Shown here: positions 1 through 8,602 of the stretch, in pieces
How positions within the stretch are numbered: the stretch's first letter is position 1
Layout: every line of letters starts with the position of its first letter
Source: a virus
IMG/VR virus record: IMGVR_UViG_3300027896_002719
Location: 1 to 21,749 of that record
Strand: one strand, 5' to 3'
DNA length: 21,749 bases
Translations under genes and position numbers: made by a program
Notes under the pieces: model-generated
Database searches by the model: none
Seen by the model: the letters and a program-made list of their open reading frames with translations, nothing else
What the model was told of the DNA's origin: nothing

Positions 1-1524
1 GCTGTAAAAGACCTGCTTGCCCCTGGCCCCCCAGATGCGGCCGAAAGCATAAACGAAGTGCGTGAACCCCGGGGGAGGCTGTACCATGAAGGACGGTAGG
101 GGCTTCATCCACGGACTCTGAGCGGAGACCACCCCGCCAGAGACGGTGGCCAGGAACAACTTCTCACCGTTGGGCTGCGTGATCCAGCACAGGGCCCCGG
201 CAGGTAGATTGCGCAACAGGATCCCCTGGGCTCCACCTTCCCACTTGATTCGCACCAGGGGGCCGTTGCCACCGAGACGGCCCCCTATTACGTTAGTGTA
301 GGTGAGCGAATATGTGCCTGGCGGCAGGTCTCCCTCTACCAGGGTGATGTTCGGGGCGGGCGGAAGAGGCACACCCCAGGACGACACCGCTCCTGTCGCG
401 AGGTCATAGGTAGCCCTCCAATAAGGATTTGACGCATAGATCACGTTATTGATTTCGACGTAATTGACGATGGCCTGGGGGCCGGCGACCTCACAAAGTT
501 CTGTGGCTACCTGTCCTTCAACATGCCAAAGCGAAGCGACCGACGTGGTTGCCGGTTTGGCCTCCATAGCCCATGTGACCGTATTAATGAATAATTGTCT
601 AAAGTTACGATCACTTAACTCGTCTAGTCCCAGGCAGTTGGCAAATTGAGCGACCTTCCCGGCGCCGTAAGTCCGGCCCATCAAGCCAGGGGCGCCGCCT
701 ACCGCAGAGCTACTGTAAAAAATATCTACCCCATTGGCCGGGGTCAGTTGCGATTCGGTTCCCGCAAAATCCGTCATGGGGAAAGTGAATTCTGTGGGCA
801 GGCCTTGGTTGATCTGAGCGTTGGCCGTTACTTGGGTGAAAGTGGTAGAGAGGCTTTCGTCAAAATCACCCCCCGGGTCTGAACCACAAAAAACGTCCTT
901 GAGGATGCCGAAGAAAGAGTCCTCAAGGCCAAAGCCATTTTGCGTGTACAAGACCCATTCACCGGTTATTAACCCGCCGCCAGCCGCTATAAAATTTTTG
1001 AGAGCCGTCTGGCCAGCTTCGGGCATTGGGTCCACGATCCCTGCCAACAGCACGACAAGGCTATACTGGCTCAAATCAACTGAGCCATCAAAATCAGTGA
1101 GATAAACCCCGACCGTGACCTCTCCCAGGGACGAAAGAATCTCGACCATCTTGGCGTCTTGAGCAGCGAAGACCTCTTGAGTGACTCCCCCACCTTGGCT
1201 GATCCACAAAGCAAGGATATCGGGGTTCCATCCTGGCATGAAATAGATTTTCGGTTTCCTGTCCGCCACACAAAGCATGGTGCTCAAACCGTTATCTTCG
1301 CCTGTAAGAGAGTGGCAGTTGGCCATGTCCTTCGTCAGCGTATAACCACGACGGGACCGGATTACTCCGCCGTCGGTTACATCCGCGTTAAGGATAATTT
1401 GAGGGGTGATCTGCCGTTCCCGGTCCAACAACTTGGCAGCCGCTTCTGGCAAGTTGTTCATGCCCTTGAACCCAAAAGCGGCAACAGGTTCCCCTATCTT
1501 GGATTTTTTAGCGGTTGTAGCCAC
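1..1524 (-). CDS. Nozzle-like phage tail beta-propeller protein with an inserted GATase1-like domain (3' end off window)
   Basis: The frame is open for 508 codons from a GTG at 1524 to the window edge, so the C-terminus is missing. The GTG is chosen because GGGAG lies 8 bases upstream; it overlaps the end of the adaptor gene by 17 bp. Residues 20-87 (GMNNLPEAAA, DVTDGGVIRSRRGYTL, LCVAD) and 335-508 (EINNVIYASNPYW, WGVPLPPAP, LPPGTYSLTY, FGRIWGARGKQVFYS) resemble the repeated strands of phage nozzle or tail-hub beta-propellers, usually encoded beside the adaptor. Residues about 88-320 do not fit that fold. They read like a class I glutamine-amidotransferase-like Rossmann domain (SLVVLLAGIVD, FIAAGGGLITGEW, and GAGKVAQFANCLGLDELSD near its end). 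No obvious catalytic Cys sits at the expected elbow, so an enzymatic role is doubtful. The structural role is inferred from position and motifs. Confidence 0.65.
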   Translation of the reverse strand, partial: MATTAKKSKIGEPVAAFGFKGMNNLPEAAAKLLDRERQITPQIILNADVTDGGVIRSRRGYTLTKDMANCHSLTGEDNGLSTMLCVADRKPKIYFMPGWNPDILALWISQGGGVTQEVFAAQDAKMVEILSSLGEVTVGVYLTDFDGSVDLSQYSLVVLLAGIVDPMPEAGQTALKNFIAAGGGLITGEWVLYTQNGFGLEDSFFGILKDVFCGSDPGGDFDESLSTTFTQVTANAQINQGLPTEFTFPMTDFAGTESQLTPANGVDIFYSSSAVGGAPGLMGRTYGAGKVAQFANCLGLDELSDRNFRQLFINTVTWAMEAKPATTSVASLWHVEGQVATELCEVAGPQAIVNYVEINNVIYASNPYWRATYDLATGAVSSWGVPLPPAPNITLVEGDLPPGTYSLTYTNVIGGRLGGNGPLVRIKWEGGAQGILLRNLPAGALCWITQPNGEKLFLATVSGGVVSAQSPWMKPLPSFMVQPPPGFTHFVYAFGRIWGARGKQVFYS

Positions 1525-2227
1525 TATAGAATCTCCCAGGACCTATAGGGTCCCGGCCACCGTGCCGCCGGGGACCGCCCCTGAGCTTGGCAAGATAATT
1601 GACCAAGCCGATATCTCCCCGGGGTTCGCCATACAACCCCCGACGATAAAGCTCCTCCCAATAGGTGAGGCTCTTCATGGGGCCATCCTCAATGGCATCC
1701 GTGAATAACCGGAAGTTTTTGAGGATGGTTTTGACCACGATCACCCGGTAATGGTACTCGGGGGGTATGCAGTCGGGAATGTCGGCCGGTTTCACCAAGA
1801 TGGCAGGCTTCCGGTAGAACCAAAGCTCCAGGACATCTTGGGTCAGGGGAAGGGGGTAAATGCCCAGATACCAGTCTTCCCCCTGCATGGCCGTGGCTAC
1901 CACATGCACATGGTCGGCCATAGTATCGTGCGCCATGTTCTGGCGAGTCAGGCCTTCAATGTCTCGGTGAATATGAATGTGACCCCAAGGAGTCAGGCTA
2001 CTGTTGGCTACCCGGAAAAGTTTCTTGTGGAAGCTGTCCGGCATGGGCCAGAGCCACTTGGAGTCATCCACCGTCAAAGGAACCGGATCCAGGAGCTTGA
2101 GCGCCGGCAACTCAAAGTCGCCGGCCAACTCAAGGATGGTGTCGTTGAGTTTTTGGGTAAAGCTCAAGGCCAGACGAAAATCCTGCACCACCTCTGTCAG
2201 CGCCGCCAACATCTCATCGAGGTCCAT
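1508..2227 (-). CDS. Phage head-tail adaptor protein
   Basis: This 239-aa protein probably forms the ring that docks under the portal and joins the head to the short tail. It begins MDLDEMLAALTEVV. The mid-region holds LWFYRKPAILVKPADIPD followed by IPPEYHYRVIVVKTILK. That pairing, a 'YRKPP.L...D.P.IPEEYH' element followed by a helix, is typical of SU10-like and other podoviral adaptor proteins. The C-terminus is Gly/Arg-rich. GGGAGG lies 10 bases before the ATG. The start lies within the end of the upstream zinc-ribbon gene (14-bp overlap), and its own end overlaps the nozzle-like gene, so the three are probably translationally coupled. The adaptor call is family inference from motifs plus location between capsid and tail genes. 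Confidence 0.7.
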   Translation of the reverse strand: MDLDEMLAALTEVVQDFRLALSFTQKLNDTILELAGDFELPALKLLDPVPLTVDDSKWLWPMPDSFHKKLFRVANSSLTPWGHIHIHRDIEGLTRQNMAHDTMADHVHVVATAMQGEDWYLGIYPLPLTQDVLELWFYRKPAILVKPADIPDCIPPEYHYRVIVVKTILKNFRLFTDAIEDGPMKSLTYWEELYRRGLYGEPRGDIGLVNYLAKLRGGPRRHGGRDPIGPGRFYSGYNR

Positions 2228-2378
2228 CGTCTTCTGGCCTCCCTATCGAGGGCGGGGGTTGAGAAAGATCGGCCCCGCACTTGGGACAATATTTATCGCC
2301 ACCACGATAAATCTGCGGATCGGGCTTGAAAACTATCCCACACTGCGGATTCGGGCAGTGGACGATATATTCGGTCAT
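2214..2378 (-). CDS. Small zinc-ribbon protein (54 aa)
   Basis: A short frame starting at ATG 2378 encodes 54 residues beginning MTEYIVHCPNPQCGI. Two cysteine pairs, CPNPQC (residues 8-13) and CPKC (about 31-34), are spaced as in a zinc ribbon. The tail is proline-rich (QPPPSIGRPED). It starts 3 bases after the stop of the upstream gene and ends 14 bases inside the adaptor gene, so it is likely translated by coupling; its own ribosome binding site is weak. Tiny zinc ribbons are common between phage head genes, but their role is unknown. The four cysteines and the tight fit between neighbours are the evidence that it is real. Confidence 0.6.
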   Translation of the reverse strand: MTEYIVHCPNPQCGIVFKPDPQIYRGGDKYCPKCGADLSQPPPSIGRPEDDGPR

Positions 2379-2381
2379 AAC

Positions 2382-3041
2382 CTACGCCGTCGCCTGGGCC
2401 GCCTGCGCCAGAGGGGCGGTTGATGTCTTGGGGGCGCTGGTCTTGGCTTGCCCCTTGGTCTTCCCCTTGCCTGTACCCTTCTTGGTCCACATGGGATGAG
2501 GCTTTTTCTCATCCTTAGCCTGGACTGGTTGTGCTACCTCGTGCTCCTGAGTCGGCGGGGGTGTTGCTGGCGCAAAGACCGGTTGGGCGGCTTCGGTCTC
2601 TGTCAAAGCCTTGCGCCGTTCGGCCAATCCTACGATGGCGGCCGTCATGACGGGGCCCGGCTTCAGGCATTGATAGATTTCATCCTCCGTGGCCAGGTAG
2701 GTTCCGTCCGCATACTTGGGAAACCCATTGGCATCGAAGCTGATTTCCGGGATCGCCGCCGCTTCGTTTTCATGGCGATGCTCGAACCATTCCAAGGAAT
2801 CGGCCAAAACCATTTCCATTCCCCGGATGATATTGCCCTGATAATCACAGAAAACGGAGCGGAGTTCGTCCGGGGAATTGATGGGCAGACCGCTCATGTG
2901 ACAGTAGGCCCCGTTGACCAGGAGGGCGACATGCCCGCCTTGCTGAATCGGCTCACCTTCCGGGCCGTTCTTTTGGGCCACCTGCCAACTGCGGTCTACC
3001 TCGATCACGCCGTAATTCTTGGTTCCGATAAATTGGGCCAT
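2382..3041 (-). CDS. Hypothetical virion-region protein with a low-complexity tail
   Basis: This 219-aa protein starts MAQFIGTKNYGVIEVDRSW and I do not recognise its family. Residues 1-150 look like a compact folded domain. From about residue 150 to the end it is low-complexity, rich in Ala, Pro, Lys and Thr (QPVFAPATPPPTQEHEV, KKGTGKGKTKGQAKTSAP), consistent with a flexible tail. It lies between the minor head protein and the adaptor-zinc ribbon pair, separated by 37 bases upstream and 3 downstream, so it belongs to the head-completion operon. Purine-rich AAGGAAG elements precede the ATG, which is reached through a run of six T. A structural or head-completion role is inferred from position only. 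Confidence 0.6.
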   Translation of the reverse strand: MAQFIGTKNYGVIEVDRSWQVAQKNGPEGEPIQQGGHVALLVNGAYCHMSGLPINSPDELRSVFCDYQGNIIRGMEMVLADSLEWFEHRHENEAAAIPEISFDANGFPKYADGTYLATEDEIYQCLKPGPVMTAAIVGLAERRKALTETEAAQPVFAPATPPPTQEHEVAQPVQAKDEKKPHPMWTKKGTGKGKTKGQAKTSAPKTSTAPLAQAAQATA

Positions 3042-3078
3042 TAAAAAACCTATCTTCCTTTCTTCCTTTGAGTTTGGG

Positions 3079-3417
3079 TTATTTGCCCACCACGAACAGC
3101 ATCATGCTGAGGGCAGGGACGGCCACATGGCCGAGTTCCACCATAGGGGCACCGGCTCCGGCGCATTGGTAAATCCGGATGGTGTTGTAGGTTGCGTCAT
3201 AAACACACATATACCCAGAGGCCATGACCGGCGGCACATAGCCGACAGCCTGTTTCATGCCGAACAGACCGTCAGGCATGGGAACGCCATGGGTCGGGTA
3301 CGTCTTGGCCCCGTTCCCGAAGGCTACCACCGGGAAACTCAAGGTAACGGGCAGGGGCGGGGAGAACCGCGCCAGAGGGCTCAGGGTTACGGTGACATCA
3401 GTTTTTGCCAGATCCAT
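3079..3417 (-). CDS. Small beta-rich virion protein, possible capsid decoration
   Basis: The preferred start is the ATG at 3417 (MDLAKTDVTVTL), because GGAGG at 3426-3430 lies 8 bases upstream. An in-frame ATG at 3423 would be only 2 bases from it. The 112-aa product is beta-rich and Gly/Pro-rich, with LSFPVVAFGNGAKTYPTHG and VPMPDGLFGMKQAVGY. The 'FG.GA.TYP.GGVPLP...FGM' pattern recurs in small proteins encoded near capsid genes of environmental podoviruses and siphoviruses. No enzyme motif or membrane segment is visible. With its neighbour at 3485 it sits directly after the major capsid gene, where decoration or head-fibre proteins are usual. The function is inferred from context. Confidence 0.6.
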   Translation of the reverse strand: MDLAKTDVTVTLSPLARFSPPLPVTLSFPVVAFGNGAKTYPTHGVPMPDGLFGMKQAVGYVPPVMASGYMCVYDATYNTIRIYQCAGAGAPMVELGHVAVPALSMMLFVVGK

Positions 3418-3484
3418 GTTCATATCCTCCAAATCGGCCCCCGGCCAAGTCAAGCACCGGGAGCCGCCGGGTTAGATGTCTCGA

Positions 3485-4054
3485 TTAAGGGTTCTCTCCG
3501 GTTTCAGCCGCGGCGACATTCCAGGTCACCGCGGTCTTCTCCGGGGTCCGGTCGATCATGTGCGGCTGGTTGCCCGCATCTTCCGCCCGGGGGTGATAAC
3601 AGAAGAACGGCTGAAATGCACCGAGGACATAGGCATCGCCAACGCCCTGAGTGGTGATCTCGATCACCACCTGGTCACCGGCCTGCAGGTCACAGGTGCC
3701 GTAGGGGACCAGGCCGGTGTAAGGCGCCACCGCCGCCACCGGCTTGTTGTCCAGGTCCACGAAGGGGCAGTCGCCAACGGCATCGCCATCCTTCAGGGTG
3801 ATGGCGCCCAGGAGCACCTTGTTGGCCGCGACGCCCCCCGGGTACTTATAGATACCCAGCACCCCCTCGGTCGTCTTGGTGTGGTACTGGAACAACTCGG
3901 TGACTCTGTAGCCGAAACGAGTCACGGTGATGGGTTGCTCGAAGCTCTTGGTAAGAATGGCCCCGGTAGCCGCTTCCATTTCGATAGCCGTAGCCATCCC
4001 ATGATCGTCGCCGGCGCTATTCACCAGATAATGGTCGTCTTGAGAGTAGGGCAT
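3485..4054 (-). CDS. Hypothetical minor head protein downstream of the capsid
   Basis: The start is set at ATG 4054 (MPYSQDDHYLVNSAGDD), which has AGGAGG 8 bases upstream; the frame extends further upstream but without a ribosome binding site. The 189-aa product looks beta-rich: TAIEMEAATGAILTKSFEQ, TVTRFGYRVTELFQYHT, GVLGIYKYPGG, and LQAGDQVVIEITTQGVGDA. No known catalytic motif is visible. It is encoded 41 bases after the major capsid gene. A receptor-binding, decoration or spike-like role would suit its position but cannot be shown. The upstream gap carries a tandem 9-bp repeat (AAGAACAGC twice on the coding strand). Confidence 0.6.
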   Translation of the reverse strand: MPYSQDDHYLVNSAGDDHGMATAIEMEAATGAILTKSFEQPITVTRFGYRVTELFQYHTKTTEGVLGIYKYPGGVAANKVLLGAITLKDGDAVGDCPFVDLDNKPVAAVAPYTGLVPYGTCDLQAGDQVVIEITTQGVGDAYVLGAFQPFFCYHPRAEDAGNQPHMIDRTPEKTAVTWNVAAAETGENP

Positions 4055-4095
4055 ATTAAGTTCCTCCTGCTGTTCTTGCTGTTCTTGGCGCCGGC

Positions 4096-5067
4096 TTACA
4101 GAGAGCCGATGCGAATGATCTTGGCCCAACCGTCATCGGGCACGTCGTAGACCGATCCGAACCCGAGAATCCCGTACCACGCCGCCGCCTTCATGCGGCC
4201 AAAATCACCGCTATAGTTGGCATCGTAGCGCAGGTGTGGGGTTTCGGCTTCCAGGCGGGCGACCGCCTCGTCCCCAAAGACCACGCCTTCACCCAGGTAG
4301 GCGGAATTACCGGCCACATTGGAGAAGGCCAGGGCACGATTGCACTCGACCCACCGGATGCGCTCGGTCATGCCCATCTCACCCTTGAACACGAAGTCAC
4401 CCTTGGACAGGTACTTGTGCCACTCCTGCCAGTACCGGTCATTCTTCAGAGACCGCATGTTCTTGTTGCAGGTGATACCGACGAAGTTGTCACCTTCAAA
4501 CGGCGGGCAATGGATGGTGTCCCGCAGGTAGTCAGCGATCATGCAGCAGTGATCGAAGGTGAGGCCCGCGGTGGCCAGGGCTGCCGCTGTGCCGTTGGTG
4601 GCCCAGGAGCCGGTGGTCAGACTGGTGGGGGTGAACACCACCATTACCGCGTCGGAGTCCATAAACGCCTTGGCGGTCGCCGTGTCCAGGGCCTCCTCCA
4701 TCTGCACTTTCAGCGCAGCCTGCAGTTGGTCCATGGGGTTGAAAACCGACAACTGCTCCGCCAGGTTGGTGACCTCAACGCCTTCCCCGTACTCAATCAC
4801 CTTGATCTGGCGATTGCCGTAGGCCTGCTTACGGATGGGGATACGGTTGAACTCATTCAGAGCGGAAGAGGGGCTGTTGGGCAGCCGCTCAACCCGCATA
4901 ATGTTGATATACTGCCCGGCATGGGCCTTGAAGCCGATCCCATAATCCCGGGCGAAAGGCGCCACAATACAGGATCCGGCGGCAGCTTTCCGTAACTTCT
5001 TGGAAATCTGGTGGTTCTTTTGAACCCCCACCTCTGCATCAAATGTCCAGTTGGAAGCATCAGGCAT
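4096..5067 (-). CDS. Major capsid protein, N4-gp56/P22-coat-like
   Basis: This 323-aa protein forms the icosahedral shell. It follows the scaffold gene by 12 bases and has a strong AGGAGG 8 bases before its ATG. Supporting features are the length, the position after portal and scaffold, and capsid-like segments: GFKAHAGQYINIMRVERLP near the N-terminus, KVIEYGEGVEVTNLAEQLS (residues about 88-106), a long helix LQAALKVQMEEALDTATAK, and the C-terminal VARLEAETPHLRYDANYS then GRMKAAAWYGILGFG. The 'Y...VE.T...E' strand followed by a helix with a 'D.A.A' run matches the N4-gp56 family, an HK97-fold group. The family call is by eye; major capsid by context is firm. Confidence 0.82.
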   Translation of the reverse strand: MPDASNWTFDAEVGVQKNHQISKKLRKAAAGSCIVAPFARDYGIGFKAHAGQYINIMRVERLPNSPSSALNEFNRIPIRKQAYGNRQIKVIEYGEGVEVTNLAEQLSVFNPMDQLQAALKVQMEEALDTATAKAFMDSDAVMVVFTPTSLTTGSWATNGTAAALATAGLTFDHCCMIADYLRDTIHCPPFEGDNFVGITCNKNMRSLKNDRYWQEWHKYLSKGDFVFKGEMGMTERIRWVECNRALAFSNVAGNSAYLGEGVVFGDEAVARLEAETPHLRYDANYSGDFGRMKAAAWYGILGFGSVYDVPDDGWAKIIRIGSL

Positions 5068-5079
5068 GACTTAATCCTC

Positions 5080-6135
5080 CTATGCCATCGTTCGCCCTTG
5101 ACGAATTTCAGCGAAATCCGACCCGAGCGAACCGAGGTCTCCGTCTTTCGGAGACGTTTTTGTCGGTTTGACGCCGCCTCTTCCGAGGACGCCGTTTTCA
5201 TTTTGCGCTTTGCGCGCCACTTCCTCACGTTCCGCGGCAGTTTGGGCCGCCTTGCCGGTACGCTTCCGAACCTCGGCAGCCACCCACTCGACCTGAGCCT
5301 CCAGGGTTCCCTTGTCATAAACTTCCTGAGGGATTTGCCTGGCCATCCGGTCCCAGATGATTGAATCGGCCGATTCGGGGTCAGCCAGGGCGAGGCCTGC
5401 TTTGGTCCCCAATTCCCTGGCTTTGGCCTCGATACGGGCCCCCTCTGCCGCCTCGTCCTTCTTGCGCTGTTCTTCCCGAGTGGCCTTGTCGGCTTCTCGT
5501 TCAGCCGCGAGCGTCGTTTTGACCTGCTCGGCGACCATCTTGCCGACGGCCTCCGGTGAAACACCGCCGATGCCGGCTTCAAGGAGAGCTTCGGTATTGG
5601 CTTCGGCCCAGGCCCCAGCTACCTGATCCTGGTAATCCGGATCGGTGCGGTCGAGTTCCCCGATTTTTTCCAGAGCCTTCTTGTTGGCTATCCGGGCCAC
5701 CGACATCAGCCGGGCCTTTTGCTCATCCCGGGTAGCGAGTTTCGTTTCCGCGGGTTCTTCGGCAGGCTTCTCCGGAGGTTTCGAGGCTTCTTCCAGCTTT
5801 TGCCGGAGTTCATCACGCTCGCGCTCGGCGGCCTCCCGGGTTTCTCTCTCCCGCTTGGCCTCCTCCGCTTTCTCTGTGGCGAACCGTTGATGTTCCCGGG
5901 CCCCCTCTTCGGCTTCCTCGTGAGTCTTGTACTTCTTCTCAGGAGGAGACGCTGGGGGCTTTACTTCCTCGGCTGGAACTTCATCTTTGTCGCCTTCCGG
6001 AACAGGTTCATCTTCCGGCATGGCCGGGTCACCGGTAATCTGAAAACCGGGGCGTCCGCCGAAATCTTCAGCTAACGTCCCCGCCTCAGTGTTTTTCGGG
6101 CCGGTTTGAACCCTTTCTTCTTCTGTGCCTGCCAT
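5080..6135 (-). CDS. Capsid scaffold (assembly) protein
   Basis: The start chosen is ATG 6135 (MAGTEEERVQTGPK), preceded by AGGAG about 6 bases away; 13 extra upstream codons lack a ribosome binding site. The 351-aa product is highly charged and nearly all helical. A long central coiled coil (about residues 75-230) is rich in Glu, Lys, Arg and Ala: EKAEEAKRERETREAAERER, AEREADKATREEQRKKDE. The acidic, proline-rich N-terminus (EDEPVPEGDKDEVPAEEV) and the region before the basic end look disordered. This composition and the location between portal and capsid genes are typical of phage scaffolding proteins, which template procapsid assembly and then leave. No protease is encoded nearby. Confidence 0.78.
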   Translation of the reverse strand: MAGTEEERVQTGPKNTEAGTLAEDFGGRPGFQITGDPAMPEDEPVPEGDKDEVPAEEVKPPASPPEKKYKTHEEAEEGAREHQRFATEKAEEAKRERETREAAERERDELRQKLEEASKPPEKPAEEPAETKLATRDEQKARLMSVARIANKKALEKIGELDRTDPDYQDQVAGAWAEANTEALLEAGIGGVSPEAVGKMVAEQVKTTLAAEREADKATREEQRKKDEAAEGARIEAKARELGTKAGLALADPESADSIIWDRMARQIPQEVYDKGTLEAQVEWVAAEVRKRTGKAAQTAAEREEVARKAQNENGVLGRGGVKPTKTSPKDGDLGSLGSDFAEIRQGRTMA

Positions 6136-6203
6136 GACCTTCTCCTTTCTGCGGTGGGAATCCTTGCGGGCCACCGTACTGCTTTATTCTGAGCCGGAAT
6201 CCC

Positions 6204-6596
6204 TTATGGGGCGGCTTCAGTTTCAACCAAACGTGCTAACTGCGGCCCCAGGCGGCGGATGGCTTCCCTCTCCGCCATGACGGGCTTGACTTCCAAAGTT
6301 TCCCGGATGGCCCGGATTGGGGCCTCCAGGGCTTGAAGCTGTCCAACTTTCCTGCTAAGAGACGTGGTATCCGTAGGATCAGTGTTCAATAAGCTCACCA
6401 AGAGATCCCGGTACTGCTCCAGGAAAAGCCGAAGGATGACCTTGTTCTCGTGGAGTTCGGCGGAGATGGCCCAGGCATCCTGGACCGCCGCCTCAAACCG
6501 GTGCATTGTCTTGGCTCGCTGTTCCTCGGGCTTCGGCGGACCTGTAGGCCTTCCGGTCCTCATGTCAACATCGGTGCCACCGGGTCCCATTGGCAT
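6204..6596 (-). CDS. Hypothetical helical protein between portal and scaffold
   Basis: This 130-aa product has a Gly/Pro-rich N-terminus (MPMGPGGTDVDMRTGRPTG) followed by helices (HRFEAAVQDAWAISAELHEN, ILRLFLEQYRDLLVSLLN, VGQLQALEAPIRAIRETLE). Its ATG shares one base with the portal stop codon (TAATG), so translation is coupled to the portal. I do not recognise the family. Its length, helicity and fixed place between portal and scaffold suggest a head-assembly accessory protein, but nothing in the sequence proves it. Confidence 0.6.
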   Translation of the reverse strand: MPMGPGGTDVDMRTGRPTGPPKPEEQRAKTMHRFEAAVQDAWAISAELHENKVILRLFLEQYRDLLVSLLNTDPTDTTSLSRKVGQLQALEAPIRAIRETLEVKPVMAEREAIRRLGPQLARLVETEAAP

Positions 6597-8602
6597 TACT
6601 GCACCCCTCCTTGGACTTCTCCGCCATAGCCTGGAGCCTCCGGCGGCTGTACGGCACCGGCCTGGGCCTCGAACAGCCCGGCCTGGGCGGTGTTAGCCGC
6701 GGCCTCAGCCCTGGCCTTGTCGGCCTCGCCTCCCTTGTGGTCCGCAATGGCCCCGGCCTGGGCAGCTTCCCCAGCCTGTTGTCGGCCCTGCATCTCAATG
6801 GCCTGCTCCTGCTGCTGCTGCTGAGCGTCGTCTATCCTCTTGGCATCATCTTCGGTCACGACGATCCCCTCGTCCTGGAGGTTAAGGCGACGCTCGATGG
6901 ACTTGAGCAGGCTGAAATTCTTGATGTACGGTGCGAACAGGTTGCCATATTTCCCCTGGTCCAGTAACGGCAGAACCAGGGTGGCGATGGAGTTGACCAC
7001 CTCCTGATTTCTCAGGAGAGTGGACACCCCGGAGACCTTGAAGGAGCCGCTTGTCAGATCCGGGAGTTTAAGGCCGGTGGGGGCGGACTGGTCAGCGTAC
7101 TTGTCCGCCACCTCCTGCCCCATCCAGGTGGCCAATTCCTTATAGGTGATGTTGATGCGCACCGTCTCGTAGGCGGCCTGAATGGCATAAAGAGCCCCGT
7201 CCTCCAGGTTCTCGCCCATGAGACCCACGATGGTAGTAGACTGCTCCAAATTTTGAGCGGACTCCCGGGCGGTTACTTCAGCCCGAAATCCCGGAAGACC
7301 TTGAAGGGCGTAAGAAACCATACCGCCATTCTGGAAAGTCTGGTCGAACCAATTTTGCTGGGCCAGCACATCACCGACGTTGCTTTTCCGATCCACGGTG
7401 CGCACGGCCTGGTTACCTTGCGGAGTGCCGTGGGTGAGATACTGCTTCCCGGGATAGTCGTCAATGTCACCTTGGTCCACCAGGGAAGTAATGTCGATCT
7501 CAGAAGGCGGGTTCACGATCCAGTTGAGATTGTCAACGTGCAGGGCCAGCATGGAGCACATGGCATACCAAAGACTTTTGATGCCCTGAATGAGCGGCCG
7601 GCCATCATACCGAAGCAAGTCGGGCAGAGGGCTGAATCCGGTTCCCGGCCACCGAAGGCTGGGGTACTGACTGGTTTTGGGAAGCCTGGCCACCCGATCT
7701 CCCACCACCGTAAAAGTGGCCTTGGGCATAAGCAATTCGCCCCGCTTATCAACGATGGTGCCCCAAAACTCGCGGGTCAGAACCTTGGATCTGAAGGCTG
7801 ACTGCTCGTAAATCATGCCCCGGCGACGCTTGAGTTCTTCCTGTGTGAGACCTGAATCATCCTTGGGATTGCCCCAATTACTGCCTGGGCCACAGTTGGG
7901 GATGTTTCTTAGGATGCCGTCTTTCTCTTGCTGTTTCAGATCATAATAATCAAGCCATTCCTGGTGAATCCAGTACATTCCGGATTGTGGCCGGCGGCTG
8001 AGAGAGTCTGGGTCCCGGTGAATCTTCCAAGGCTCGATGAGGTCCCATTCCAAGCCACGGCCAGCGCGCCATTGGGGGATCATTTCCATGCTCTGCCCCA
8101 CCGCGGTCCCCATGCCGGTAGCGTCTGTGAAGTTGATCGGGAAATTGGATTGAGTCCGGGAGAGCACCAGAGTCATAAGTTTCTGAATAAAATCGGCGGC
8201 GTCCTGGTCCTGCTCATTTTCTATGCTGAGGAACTGCGGGTCAAAGGCCTTGCGTACCATGGCCAGGAAGGTCTGCACATAGGCGTAGGGCTTGGGAATA
8301 ACCACCCTTGACTGCCACGCTTCCTTGAAGGCAAAGCCAGGCGGCTCCTTTTCAAGGTAAACATCGTAGCACTCATATTGCTGGTCACGGATGTCCTTCA
8401 TGGTCCTGACCGACGTGTCTACGCAGTCTTCCATCCACCGCACGAAATGGTTCTCGTCTTCACCGGCGTATGCCTGGGCCGCCTCTTCGCGCTCCGCGAG
8501 TTCCTTCCCGTCCAACTCCGGCTCGGCGCTCTTGATCTCCAGCTTATTGCGGAGCTTCAGTGCCTCGGCCGTTGGATCGGCCATGGGTGGATTAATGGCC
8601 AT
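6596..8602 (-). CDS. Portal protein
   Basis: This 668-aa protein forms the dodecameric ring at one capsid vertex through which DNA enters and leaves. Its size fits podoviral (P22- or SU10-like) portals. Recognisable parts are the N-terminal helical region (HFVRWMEDCVDTSVRTMKDI, ESRVVIPKP-like segment at AWQSRVVIPKPYAYVQTFLA), the wing with DLIEPWKIHRDPDSLSRRPQ, the GFSPLPDLLRYDGRPLIQGI segment leading to the crown, and the stem and helix region GVSTLLRNQEVVNSIATLVL. The C-terminal about 80 residues are a Gln/Ala/Glu-rich barrel-like coil (AQQQQQEQAIEMQGRQQAGE). It starts directly after the stop of the 57-aa gene and its stop overlaps the next ATG. Its position after the terminase block supports the call. 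Confidence 0.88.
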   Translation of the reverse strand: MAINPPMADPTAEALKLRNKLEIKSAEPELDGKELAEREEAAQAYAGEDENHFVRWMEDCVDTSVRTMKDIRDQQYECYDVYLEKEPPGFAFKEAWQSRVVIPKPYAYVQTFLAMVRKAFDPQFLSIENEQDQDAADFIQKLMTLVLSRTQSNFPINFTDATGMGTAVGQSMEMIPQWRAGRGLEWDLIEPWKIHRDPDSLSRRPQSGMYWIHQEWLDYYDLKQQEKDGILRNIPNCGPGSNWGNPKDDSGLTQEELKRRRGMIYEQSAFRSKVLTREFWGTIVDKRGELLMPKATFTVVGDRVARLPKTSQYPSLRWPGTGFSPLPDLLRYDGRPLIQGIKSLWYAMCSMLALHVDNLNWIVNPPSEIDITSLVDQGDIDDYPGKQYLTHGTPQGNQAVRTVDRKSNVGDVLAQQNWFDQTFQNGGMVSYALQGLPGFRAEVTARESAQNLEQSTTIVGLMGENLEDGALYAIQAAYETVRINITYKELATWMGQEVADKYADQSAPTGLKLPDLTSGSFKVSGVSTLLRNQEVVNSIATLVLPLLDQGKYGNLFAPYIKNFSLLKSIERRLNLQDEGIVVTEDDAKRIDDAQQQQQEQAIEMQGRQQAGEAAQAGAIADHKGGEADKARAEAAANTAQAGLFEAQAGAVQPPEAPGYGGEVQGGVQ

